From Bradyrhizobium diazoefficiens (lineage in GTDB: Bacteria > Pseudomonadota > Alphaproteobacteria > Rhizobiales > Xanthobacteraceae), in NCBI RefSeq assembly GCF_018129965.1, contig NZ_JAFCKW010000004.1:186001-250000 (forward strand): a stretch of 64,000 nt of DNA, written 5' to 3'. Below are positions 35,042-43,355 of the stretch, piece after piece (position 1 is the stretch's first letter; every line of letters starts with the position of its first letter). The notes beneath the pieces were generated by a model. The model made no database searches, was not told where the DNA came from, and saw nothing but the letters and a program-made list of their open reading frames with translations. Position numbers and translations under genes: made by a program.

Positions 35042-37129
35042 CTACTTGGTCGCCAGCGTCTCGACCGGCCGCCATGATTCATCGGGCGCCGTCGCGGCCA
35101 GGGTCCGGCAGCGATCGCGCATCAGCTGCGCCGGTCCATCGTCGCCGCGTTCGTCGAGCACGGCGTCGAACGCGGCGAGCGCGTCGGCAAACCGGCGTGC
35201 GCGGTAATGGGCGAGCCCTTGCGCATAGCGCGTGATCCAGCCGGCGGCGGCCTCGGCCTCTCCGGCCAGCGCGATCAGCTCGTAGACCGCGAAACCCTCC
35301 TCGCGTCCGTACACGGCGATGCTGTCGATCTCGCGGGTCACGATGGCGACGCGGGCGAGCCGCTCGGTCGCCTCGCCGATCAGGATCTGCGTGCCGTAGA
35401 CCTTGTTGGTGCCTTCCAGCCGGCTTGCGACATTCACGGCGTCGCCGATCACCGTGTAGTTCAGGCGCAGCTCCGATCCGATATTGCCGACCAGCATGCG
35501 GCCGGAATTGATCCCGATCCGGATCTGCAGCGGGCGGCCGAGATCGTCGGAGAGGCCGGAGGCCGCGATCGCCCTGCGACAGCCGAGCGCCGCACGGCAG
35601 CAGCGCACCGCGTGATCCTCCTGCGGCTGCGGCGCGCCCCAAAACGCCATCACGGCGTCGCCGATGAACTTGTCGATGGTGCCGCCGCTGGCGACGATGG
35701 CCTCCGAGGCGAGATCGAGATAGCGCGACAGCAGCGGCACGACGCGGTCGCCGAGCCGCTCGGATAGTCCGGTGAAGCCTGCGATGTCGATGAACATCAC
35801 GCTGAGCTCCTGGATGCTGCCGCCGGGCCGGGCCTCGACGCCCTGGCGCAGCAGCGCGCGCACGAGATCGGCGGGGATGAACTTGCGGAAAGCCGAAAGT
35901 CCCGACGCCATCTCGGCGATCGCACCCGACAGGCTCGCGATTTCCTTGACCCGCGACGGATGCCGGCGGACGCGCTCCAGCGCAAAGGTCTCGACATGGC
36001 GGATCTCGCCGACGACGCGCGACAGCGGCGCCGCGATGACGAAGCGCGCCAGCATCGCGGACGCCAGTGCCGCGAGCACGGCGCCGACGGCAAGGCCGAC
36101 GATCAGCCGCCGCAGCGTGGTCTCGACCGGGCCGAGAAACTCGGCCTCGGGGATCACCGTTGCGAGCGACCAGCCGGGAAACGGCAGCGGCGTGAGCGTG
36201 ACTTCGTAGGCGTCGCCAGCCGACATGAGCTGGCTGCGCCACGCTTCCTTGCGTCCGGCTTCACCCGCCTTTTCCAGCGCCACACGCGCGAGCGGCAGCA
36301 GGGTCGTGTCGCCGCGCGCCGGATGAAGCTCGTCGGCATCCTTGTCCGGCGCGGCGATCAGCTCGCCGCTGCCATCGACGATGAAGGCGGTCCCGGTACG
36401 ACCGACCTCCAGCTGCGACAGGAAGCGCGCCAGCCTCGTATATTCGATGACGACGGCCAGAACGCCCTGCCGCTCCTGATAGACGTCGATCGGGCCCGCA
36501 AAGGCAATCGACGGCTGCTCTCCGGTCGGATGGTCCGTCACCCTGAACCATTGCGGCTCGTCCGCCGTGAGCCCGGCCTTGAACCAGGCCCGATCGGCGA
36601 CGCGGAAATCGGTCGGCTTGAAGCTGCGATTGGCGAACTCGATATCGCCGGGCACGACGTCGTACTCATCGACACGGCGCTCGCCCGGGTGATCGGTCAG
36701 CGATATCTCCATCATTTCCAGGCGATGATCGCCGAGCTTGTGTGCTGCAAAGAAGGAGCCGTCGGGCCAGCCGAACGCGACCCAGGAGATCGTGGCCTGC
36801 GATTGCAGTTGCGACAGGAACACGAACTCGCGCTTGTCAGCCTCCCTCGTGTCGAGCACGTTCTGAAGGAAAAGCGTGCGGATGGCGGTGTGCGCGGCGC
36901 GCGCCTCATCGACGATCGCCCTGACCTCCTTGCGCACCGCCGCCACGATCTGCTCATTGATGGTCGAGGCGAGCTGCCGGCTGGTCGCCTCCGCCGTCCG
37001 CCACCACAACAGGCTGGACAAAGCAGCCGTGAGCAGGATCGCCGTCAACACCAGCGCCGAGACCGCAAGGCGGATGCCGACCGTCAGCCTGGCGAGCGTA
37101 TGAAAGTGCCGTCCGGGATCAACGTTCAT
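35042..37129 (-). CDS. membrane-bound class III adenylate cyclase with Cache sensor and HAMP
   Basis: A 695-residue receptor cyclase. TM1 about 20-42, extracytoplasmic double-Cache-like sensor (60-330, e.g. WVAFGWPDGSFFAAHKLGD, GTAFIVDGSGELIAAPD), TM2 at about 340-361, HAMP linker (360-412), and a class III catalytic domain with SVMFIDIAGFTGLSERLG (Asp448) and TIDKFIGDAVMAFWGAP (Asp491), then GINSGRMLVGNIGSELRLNY. The last 60 residues are TPR-like (YAQGLAHYRARRFADALAAF). It senses a periplasmic small ligand and makes cAMP. Confidence 0.9.
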   Translation of the reverse strand: MNVDPGRHFHTLARLTVGIRLAVSALVLTAILLTAALSSLLWWRTAEATSRQLASTINEQIVAAVRKEVRAIVDEARAAHTAIRTLFLQNVLDTREADKREFVFLSQLQSQATISWVAFGWPDGSFFAAHKLGDHRLEMMEISLTDHPGERRVDEYDVVPGDIEFANRSFKPTDFRVADRAWFKAGLTADEPQWFRVTDHPTGEQPSIAFAGPIDVYQERQGVLAVVIEYTRLARFLSQLEVGRTGTAFIVDGSGELIAAPDKDADELHPARGDTTLLPLARVALEKAGEAGRKEAWRSQLMSAGDAYEVTLTPLPFPGWSLATVIPEAEFLGPVETTLRRLIVGLAVGAVLAALASAMLARFVIAAPLSRVVGEIRHVETFALERVRRHPSRVKEIASLSGAIAEMASGLSAFRKFIPADLVRALLRQGVEARPGGSIQELSVMFIDIAGFTGLSERLGDRVVPLLSRYLDLASEAIVASGGTIDKFIGDAVMAFWGAPQPQEDHAVRCCRAALGCRRAIAASGLSDDLGRPLQIRIGINSGRMLVGNIGSELRLNYTVIGDAVNVASRLEGTNKVYGTQILIGEATERLARVAIVTREIDSIAVYGREEGFAVYELIALAGEAEAAAGWITRYAQGLAHYRARRFADALAAFDAVLDERGDDGPAQLMRDRCRTLAATAPDESWRPVETLATK

Positions 37130-37430
37130 GGTGTTTTCCGTTCTCCGGCAGGGCGGCCATTGGCCGTCACTCCTATTAGCGCTCTACGTGGCGTCGCTGC
37201 ATTCGTTACCTGCGCGCGCCAGCGGCCGGCTCCGCCAAGGCGCGCCGGCTGACCGGTCCGAGAGACGCTTGAATCTGAACCGTCTTTCGCTGCCGGAACC
37301 CTTGGCAGGTCCGCGCGCACCGCCGATCACGGAACCGTGAACGGCCTCCGGGTAACGCCGGTTCCGGATGGAGCGAACGTATTGCGGCGCGTTCGCTTGC
37401 CAAGCGATGCCATCTCAAAGGGAGAATCGG
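37130..37430. other. 301-bp intergenic region upstream of the bufferin operon
   Basis: Separates the receptor cyclase (minus) from bufA1 (plus). The right part contains the SigF-type promoter candidate described next; the remainder holds nothing I can interpret, including short Arg-rich frames that I reject as noise. Confidence 0.5.
37352..37377 (+). promoter_or_regulatory. SigF-type ECF promoter candidate of the bufferin operon
   Basis: GTAACG at 37352-37357 and CGAACG from 37374, separated by exactly 16 bp. The Caulobacter SigF promoter consensus, as I recall it, is GTAACC-N16-CGAA, and SigF drives bufferin-type operons there. The element lies 53 bp upstream of the bufA1 ATG, a suitable distance. 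Confidence 0.6.
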
Positions 37431-37736
37431 ATGTCTGCCAAAATTGCCGTGACTACACTCGTCCTCGCCGGCGCCATGTCGACGGCGCTTGCGACGCTCG
37501 CCGCAGCCGGCCCGTTGACCAAGGCCGAGGCCGAGGCCGCCATGGCCGCCAAAAAGGAAAAGTGCTTCGGCGTCGCGTTGAAGGGCCAGAACGACTGCGC
37601 GGCGGGACCGGGCACCACCTGCCAGGGCACCTCGACCGTCGATTTCCAGGGCAATGCCTGGAAGTTCGTGCAGGGCGGCACCTGTACCAGCATCGAGCTG
37701 CCCGGCGGCAAGAAGGGTTCGCTCAAGCCGGTCTGA
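37431..37736 (+). CDS. bufA1: BufA1-type bufferin precursor (DUF2282)
   Basis: A 101-residue exported precursor peptide of the DUF2282/bufferin family. Signal peptide [20 protein letters not shown], cleavage near AAA-GP (about residue 26). The mature part carries the family's four Cys in [21 protein letters not shown] and GGTCTS, with the conserved GNAWKFV. In Caulobacter, such cysteines are converted to thiooxazole-type copper-chelating rings by the MNIO enzyme encoded next door, giving periplasmic copper buffering. AAAGGGAGAA precedes ATG 37431. Known of the family; not shown for this gene. Confidence 0.88.
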   Translation: MSAKIAVTTLVLAGAMSTALATLAAAGPLTKAEAEAAMAAKKEKCFGVALKGQNDCAAGPGTTCQGTSTVDFQGNAWKFVQGGTCTSIELPGGKKGSLKPV

Positions 37737-37780
37737 ACCCGGCCGATACAATCGCCAGACATTGGAAGCGGAGGAGCGAC

Positions 37781-38698
37781 ATGACTGCTGCGACCGGGCC
37801 ATTCGGGTCGACGACCGCGCCCCTCCGCTTTCCACCTTCGCTCGGCGGCGTCGCCGGGACCAGCTTCAAGCACGAACATCTCGCGGCGATCCTCGCAAGC
37901 GGCCCCCGGCGCGGATTCTTCGAGGTCCATGCCGAAAACTACATGGGCGCCGGCGGACCGCCGCATCGTGCGCTGGAAGCGATCCGTCGCGATCACCCGC
38001 TGTCGCTGCACGGCGTCTGCATGTCGATCGGCGGACCGCAGCCGCTCGACAAGACGCACCTGTCGCGTTTCCGCGACCTGGTCGCGCGCTACCAGCCGGC
38101 TCTGGTCTCCGAGCATCTGGCCTGGTCGACGCATGACAACGGCTTCTTCAACGACCTGCTGCCGCTGCCCTACACCGAGGCGACGTTGCGCCTCGTCTGC
38201 GATCATATCGACCAGATGCAGGAGGCGATCCGGCAACCGATCCTGCTGGAGAATCCCTCGACCTACCTCGCCTTCGTCGAGTCGACGATCGGGGAGAGCG
38301 ATTTCATCCGCAGCGTTGCCGAGCGCACCGGGTGCGGGTTGCTGCTCGACATCAACAATGTGTTCGTGTCCGCGACCAATCACGGATTTTCGGCGCTCGA
38401 CTATCTCAACGATTTCCCGCTGTCGCGCGTCGGCGAAATCCACCTCGCCGGTCATGCGGAGCAGACCGACTACGAAGGCGATCTGCTGTTGATCGACAGC
38501 CATGACGGCCCTGTCGCGGATGCCGTCTGGAAACTCTACGACATCGTCGTCCAGCGGCGCGGTGCGGTGCCAACGCTGATCGAATGGGACAGCAAGATCC
38601 CGGACTGGCCGGTCCTGCAAGCCGAAGCCGCCGCCGCGCAGACGATCCTCGATCGCTATCATCCGTCCGCGCGGACAGGAGATCGCCATGTCGCTTGA
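37781..38698 (+). CDS. bufB: MNIO-family peptide-modifying enzyme (DUF692, BufB)
   Basis: A 305-residue TIM-barrel multinuclear nonheme iron-dependent oxidative enzyme. The iron-ligand blocks are visible in order: GTSFKHEHLAAIL, FEVHAENYM, SLHGVCMSIGG, SEHLAWS, LLENPSTYL, LLLDINNVFVSATNHG, IHLAGHAE and LIEWDSKIPD. It modifies Cys of the BufA1 precursor. GGAGG lies a few bases before ATG 37781, 44 bp after bufA1. Its 3' end overlaps bufC by 11 bp. Confidence 0.92.
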   Translation: MTAATGPFGSTTAPLRFPPSLGGVAGTSFKHEHLAAILASGPRRGFFEVHAENYMGAGGPPHRALEAIRRDHPLSLHGVCMSIGGPQPLDKTHLSRFRDLVARYQPALVSEHLAWSTHDNGFFNDLLPLPYTEATLRLVCDHIDQMQEAIRQPILLENPSTYLAFVESTIGESDFIRSVAERTGCGLLLDINNVFVSATNHGFSALDYLNDFPLSRVGEIHLAGHAEQTDYEGDLLLIDSHDGPVADAVWKLYDIVVQRRGAVPTLIEWDSKIPDWPVLQAEAAAAQTILDRYHPSARTGDRHVA

Positions 38699-39467
38699 GC
38701 GCGGCCTATCCTATGCGGCAGCCTTTGCGTCGGCGCTGCTGGATCCGGCGCGCCTCGCGCCGCAGATCGTGACCGGTCCGAACGGCAAGGCAGCCGGCAA
38801 GCGCTACGACGTCTACCGCAACAACGTCACGGTCAGCCTGATCGAGGCGCTGGCAGCGATCTACCCGGCGGTGCAGCGTCTGACCGGCCCCGACTTCTTC
38901 CGCGCCATGGCAAGGTTTCATGTCCGCAGCACGCCGCCGACCACGCCGCTGCTGTTCGACTACGGCCACGACTTCCCGGCCTTCATCGCGCAGTATGAAC
39001 ATGCCCGGAGCATGCCATGGCTCGCGGATGTCGCGCGGATCGAGCGGGCCTGGCTCGATGCCTATCACGCAGCCGACGCGGCACCGCTGCGGCCAGAGCA
39101 GCTTGCCGCGGTTGCGCCGGAGCGACTGGGCGATCTCGTTTTCACGCCGCACCCCGCAGCGCGGGTCGTGCGGTCGCCATTCTCGGCCGTGACGATATTC
39201 GCCGCCAATCGCGACACATCGCCGGTCGGCCGCATCGACGCCGGCAGGCCGGAGGATGCGTTGGTCACGCGCATGGAATTCGATGTCGTGGTCCGGCACC
39301 TGCCGCCCGGCGGGGCGGTCTTCGCGACCAGCCTGATGTCGGGTGTTCCGCTCGGCGAGGCTGCCGCGCTCGCGCTGGCCGCGGCGGCGGACTTCGACAT
39401 CGCTTCGAACATCGCAGGCCTGATCGAGGCCGGTGCATTCACCTCTATCTCTTCTGGAGACGCATGA
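38688..39467 (+). CDS. bufC: MNIO partner protein (DUF2063, BufC)
   Basis: A 259-residue DUF2063 protein with the typical N-terminal domain KRYDVYRNNVTVSLIEALAA, IYPAVQRLTGPDFFRAMA, and FPAFIAQYEHARSMPWLADV, plus a C-terminal domain (FDVVVRHLPPGGAVFATSLM). In studied systems this protein binds the precursor peptide for the MNIO enzyme. It overlaps bufB and ends overlapping the doxX ATG (ATGA at 39464), so translation is coupled. Confidence 0.9.
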   Translation: MSLERGLSYAAAFASALLDPARLAPQIVTGPNGKAAGKRYDVYRNNVTVSLIEALAAIYPAVQRLTGPDFFRAMARFHVRSTPPTTPLLFDYGHDFPAFIAQYEHARSMPWLADVARIERAWLDAYHAADAAPLRPEQLAAVAPERLGDLVFTPHPAARVVRSPFSAVTIFAANRDTSPVGRIDAGRPEDALVTRMEFDVVVRHLPPGGAVFATSLMSGVPLGEAAALALAAAADFDIASNIAGLIEAGAFTSISSGDA

Positions 39468-39976
39468 TGATCACGGATCAACGTTTGTCGGCAGGAGGCA
39501 GCCTGCCGCCGCTGAGGCTGCTCATCGAGAACGCCAATCATCTGGTGCAGTCGATCGCTGTGCCATCGGTGGTTCAGCTCGTGCTGCGCGTCGCGCTGGC
39601 CGTGCCGTTCTGGCGCTCCGGCATGCTCAAATGGGCCGGCTTTCTCACGCTCAACGACACCGCGGTGACGCTGTTCAGCGACGAATTCATGCTGCATCTG
39701 CCGGGCGGGCCCTATCACTACCCGGCGCCGTTGGTGATGGCCTTCCTCTCGGGATGCGGAGAAATCATGTTCCCGATCCTGCTCGTCCTTGGCTTCGGCA
39801 CGCGGTTTGCCGCATTTGGACTGCTGTTCATGACGGCGATCGTCGAGCTGACGGTGCCCGACGGATGGCCGATCCACATCACCTGGGCGGCGATGGCACT
39901 CGGCATCATGGCCTACGGGCCGGGGCGCGTCTCGCTCGACCACCTGATCGGCCGAGCGCTCTCGCCCGGGCGATAG
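39464..39976 (+). CDS. DoxX-family membrane protein
   Basis: A 170-residue DoxX protein with four helices. QLVLRVALAVPFWRSGMLKW is the family N-terminal helix; SGCGEIMFPILLVLGFGTRF and FAAFGLLFMTAIVELTVPDG follow. A DoxX gene is common at the end of bufA-B-C operons; its role there is unknown, perhaps quinone-linked or in export. The start overlaps the bufC stop. An in-frame second ATG lies at 39467. Confidence 0.88.
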   Translation: MMITDQRLSAGGSLPPLRLLIENANHLVQSIAVPSVVQLVLRVALAVPFWRSGMLKWAGFLTLNDTAVTLFSDEFMLHLPGGPYHYPAPLVMAFLSGCGEIMFPILLVLGFGTRFAAFGLLFMTAIVELTVPDGWPIHITWAAMALGIMAYGPGRVSLDHLIGRALSPGR

Positions 39977-40189
39977 GCTTGGGGCGGCCGCCGCCGTCCC
40001 CGCGGCGCCGGCTTTGTCAGCTTCACGCCCCAAGGCTGCTACGCGGGGTCAAGCGGTATCGAGAGCCGCCTCAGCATTTCCAGCGGCCACCGCCTCGAGC
40101 CGATATCGCTCGAGCGCGCAAGGCGATGCTGGAACCGGCGGGGCTCACGGCGCTGCCGGCGCGGTAGCAGCGCGCCCCGCGGACCTCGC

Positions 40190-41767
40190 CTACCAGAAGC
40201 TCCGCTGCATCGGCTGCGCCGGCTGGTAATATTGATACTGGCCACCGCGTTGCCGACGCGGATTGACCGGCTGCGGGGCCGGCTCGCGCGGCTGGAAGAA
40301 GAACCCAAAACCATTGCCACCGTTGCCGCCATTGCCCCAGCCATCGTCGCTGGCCACTTCCATCGGCGGCGGCGCGGTCGGCTTGCGGGTGATGAAGCCG
40401 CCCTGCGGATGGTTGCTCAGCACCGCGACGAATTCGGTGCGGTAGTTGGTCTCGGCGCTCAGCGGCTCGTCCGAGACGACGATGGACGAGCGCGGCAACG
40501 CCGTCGGTCCGATGCGATCCCAGACGTCCTGCGGGATGGTGATGCGGTCGAGCGCGTTTTTGGCGTCGTCGCCACTGTCGATCGTGACCACGCTCCAGCG
40601 CAGCCCGGTCTCGGTCTTCGCCATCGCGGTGAAGATATGTGTGCCGAGCGGCTGGTCGGGATTGCGGATGGTGACGGGCACCTCGATGCTGGTATCGAAC
40701 ACCTCGCCGCCGCCGTCCGGCGCCGGCTTGTGGGTGTTCCGCCGCACGTAGAGCTTCTGCGTCGCGCGGCTGATGTAGACCGAGACCGGCTCGAGCGCGA
40801 GCTTGGCGTCGGTTGCTGCGGTCACCGCCTCGGTCTTTCTGGCCGCCGCGACCTTGGCGGCTTCCTTGGTGGCGGCGACGGCGTCGCGCTTCGGCTGCGC
40901 GGCAGCCTTGGCGGCATCGAGCGCCGACGCAGCGTCGGCAGCCCGGGTGGCGGCCTTCTGCTTCAGATCCTCGGCCTGCGCACGGGACTGATCGGTCTTG
41001 GCGGCAGCGATCTTCCTGTCGGCGAAGGCGAGCTCGGAATCGGCCTTGGCCTTCTGCTGTTCCAGCTTGCGCAGGGATAAGGGAAGCGACGCCGCTTCCT
41101 TGGCGGCCGCGGCCGCAGCCTTCTTGGCCTCGGCGGCCGCCTGGGTCGCCTCCTCGGCTTCAACGGAGAGCTTGTCGGCCCGGCCCGGCACGGCCGCGAT
41201 GGCCTCCCGCTTCGGCACGAACAGCGAGGGATGGGTGAAATCGACCGGGGCCGCGTCGTTCGGTGAGATGATCACGCGCATCCCGATGTTGGTCTTGTCG
41301 AACAGGCCTTCGGCGAAGTTGAAGGGCATTCGCACGCAGCCGTGCGAGGCGGCATAGCCGGGCAGCGGCCCGCCATGCAGCGCGATGCCGTTCCAGGTGA
41401 TGCGCTGCATGTTCGGCATCCAGGCATCGTCGTACATGGTGGAATGGTGGTCCTTGTCCTTCTCGACGATGGCGAAGACGCCGGCCGGCGTCTCGCGCCC
41501 CGTGGTGCCGGTCGACACCGGGGCACGCAGGATCCAGCCGTCGGCGTCGTAGAAGGTGACCTGCTGGCTCTTGATCGAGACGATCGCCATGATCGGCTCG
41601 CCGGCCTCGCGCGGCGCCACCGCCTCGACCGGCTGGCGCGCCTGCTTGGCGGCTTCGGCGGGGGTCAGGGCCGTCAGGGCGGCGACCGCCATGAGCGCGA
41701 CAAGTCCGGGGGGCCGCCAACGCCGCATCGCCGTGGTGGATTGCGCCGTCGTCATCAGGTCTTTCAT
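40190..41767 (-). CDS. L,D-transpeptidase with coiled-coil and degenerate second domain
   Basis: A 525-residue exported protein. After a signal/TM segment (GLVALMAVAALTALTPAEA), a YkuD domain (about 58-190) carries the catalytic motif HGGPLPGYAASHGCVRM with His142 and Cys144, so it is predicted to form 3-3 peptidoglycan cross-links or anchor proteins. Residues about 200-330 are Ala/Lys-rich coiled coil. A second YkuD-like region follows (VYISRATQKLYVRRN, RITIPQDVWDRIGPT, SSIVVSDEPLSAE) in which the SHGC motif is lost. The tail is Gly/Asn/Pro-rich (WGNGGNGGNGFG). ATG 41755 is an alternative start. Confidence 0.85.
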   Translation of the reverse strand: MKDLMTTAQSTTAMRRWRPPGLVALMAVAALTALTPAEAAKQARQPVEAVAPREAGEPIMAIVSIKSQQVTFYDADGWILRAPVSTGTTGRETPAGVFAIVEKDKDHHSTMYDDAWMPNMQRITWNGIALHGGPLPGYAASHGCVRMPFNFAEGLFDKTNIGMRVIISPNDAAPVDFTHPSLFVPKREAIAAVPGRADKLSVEAEEATQAAAEAKKAAAAAAKEAASLPLSLRKLEQQKAKADSELAFADRKIAAAKTDQSRAQAEDLKQKAATRAADAASALDAAKAAAQPKRDAVAATKEAAKVAAARKTEAVTAATDAKLALEPVSVYISRATQKLYVRRNTHKPAPDGGGEVFDTSIEVPVTIRNPDQPLGTHIFTAMAKTETGLRWSVVTIDSGDDAKNALDRITIPQDVWDRIGPTALPRSSIVVSDEPLSAETNYRTEFVAVLSNHPQGGFITRKPTAPPPMEVASDDGWGNGGNGGNGFGFFFQPREPAPQPVNPRRQRGGQYQYYQPAQPMQRSFW

Positions 41768-42068
41768 GCCATACCCCGGTCCGATACCAGTCCGCGCTCT
41801 CATCGATCAGATTGCGATCTTTGGATTAAGAAATCGCAGCCACCCTGCGTTCCGTATCCGGCAAAATCGGGACATCGCGAGCGGCGAACCTCTCATATAC
41901 GAGGGCTCGCACAGGCGGAAGGTGGCCCGTGACAGGGACTGGTCTGGGGCTGGTCACGAATAGCTGCGGCACGATGTCCGCCGCTGGATGAACGGCGCGT
42001 GAGGCCCGAGGCCAGTCCCGCGCGATGTGACGGTTATCACAGAGAATTGTGTGACGGTTCCTGACCGC
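41768..42068. other. 301-bp intergenic region upstream of the L,D-transpeptidase gene
   Basis: No coding frame is supported. It includes an interrupted palindrome TGCGAT (41813-41818) with ATCGCA (41833-41838) about 50 bp from the transpeptidase start, and a direct repeat tgtgacggtt at 42026-42035 and 42050-42059 near the downstream end of the CoA-transferase gene. Confidence 0.4.
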
Positions 42069-43265
42069 TTACGATGCGACGCCGACGGCCTTGCTGTCGA
42101 CGGCGGCCTGGATTTCCGCATCGCTCAAGCCCGCTTCGCGCAGCACCTCCCGCGAGTGCTCGCCGAGCCGCGGCGCCATGCGGTGCATGCCCGCCGGGCT
42201 TTCCGAGAATTTCGTCGCGGGACGCGCCTGCCGGATCCGCCCTTCCGTGGGATGATCGATCTGCGCAAACAGACCGACGGCGGACAGATGCGGCTGCTCG
42301 CCGATCTCGGTGAGCCTGGCGAAGGCGGTATGCGGCACATCCAGCCGCAGCAGCAACTCCTCCCACTCCGCGGTGGTGCGCGTCGGCCCGATCTCGCTCA
42401 TGCGATCGTAGATCTTGTCGATGTTCTGCGAACGCAGCACGGGATCACGCACGCCGAGCTCGTCGCTCAATTCGGGGCGGCCGACGGCCTCGAAGAAGGC
42501 GCACCAATTGTCGCCCGAATAGGGCAGCATCGTCAGCCAACCGTCCTTCGTCTTCACCGGACGCCGGTTCTTCATCCGCTTGTAACCGGTCGGGCCGATC
42601 GGCGGATCGAAGGCGTGGCCGCCCAGCATCTCGATGCTGTTGAAGCCGGCGATGGTTTCCAGCATCGGCACCTCGACCATCTGGCCCTGCCCGGTGCGCT
42701 CGCGCCGGAACAAGGCCGCGGACACCGCGCCGACCATCGCCATCGCACAGATCTTGTCGCCGATCAGGCTCGGGACGAAGGCCGGCTCCTCGTCCGATCC
42801 GATCGACGATGCGAGGCCCGAAGCGGCCTGGATGATCTCGTCGAAGGCGGGGCGCGCGGCCCATGGGCCGTCCTGGCCGAAGCCGGTCGCCGCGGCATAG
42901 ATCAGCCGCGGATTGAGTTTTGCGCAGGCTTCATAGCCGAAGCCGAGCCGGGCCATCGCCGCGGGCCGCACATTGGTGACGAGGGCATCGACCGTCGGGA
43001 TCAGCCGCGCCAGCGCGGCCTTGCCGTCGGGATGCTTCAGGTCGAGCGCGAGGCTGCGCTTGTTGCGGTTGACCGCCATGAACTGTCCGCTCATGCCGCG
43101 GTTTCGGAACACGCCGGTGTAGCGCCAGGTGTCGCCGGCGGGCGGCTCGACCTTGATGACGTCGGCGCCCCAATCGCCGAGCATCTGCGCGGCATAGGGA
43201 CCGAACAGCACGCTGGTCAGATCGAGAACGCGGATGCCGCTGAGGGGACCGGTCGGTGTCGTCAT
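42069..43265 (-). CDS. CaiB/BaiF family CoA transferase
   Basis: A 398-residue family III CoA transferase. It begins GPLSGIRVLDLTSVLFGPYA, followed by GADVIKVEPPAGDTWR, NRNKRSLALDLKHPDGK and DALVTNVRPAAMARLGFGYE, the family's CoA-binding core; the nucleophilic Asp is probably that of SLIGDKICAM. It exchanges CoA between carboxylic acids (carnitine, oxalate, formate or an aromatic/fatty acid). A Liv-type binding-protein gene lies 90 bp upstream on the same strand, hinting at uptake and activation of one organic acid. Confidence 0.9.
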   Translation of the reverse strand: MTTPTGPLSGIRVLDLTSVLFGPYAAQMLGDWGADVIKVEPPAGDTWRYTGVFRNRGMSGQFMAVNRNKRSLALDLKHPDGKAALARLIPTVDALVTNVRPAAMARLGFGYEACAKLNPRLIYAAATGFGQDGPWAARPAFDEIIQAASGLASSIGSDEEPAFVPSLIGDKICAMAMVGAVSAALFRRERTGQGQMVEVPMLETIAGFNSIEMLGGHAFDPPIGPTGYKRMKNRRPVKTKDGWLTMLPYSGDNWCAFFEAVGRPELSDELGVRDPVLRSQNIDKIYDRMSEIGPTRTTAEWEELLLRLDVPHTAFARLTEIGEQPHLSAVGLFAQIDHPTEGRIRQARPATKFSESPAGMHRMAPRLGEHSREVLREAGLSDAEIQAAVDSKAVGVAS

Positions 43266-43355
43266 TTATTCACTCTGGATGGTGCAAGCGATCATTGCTG
43301 GACAAGACATGCGGGCAGGCATTGCGCCCTGCCCGCCCGTCACGATGCGTCGATC

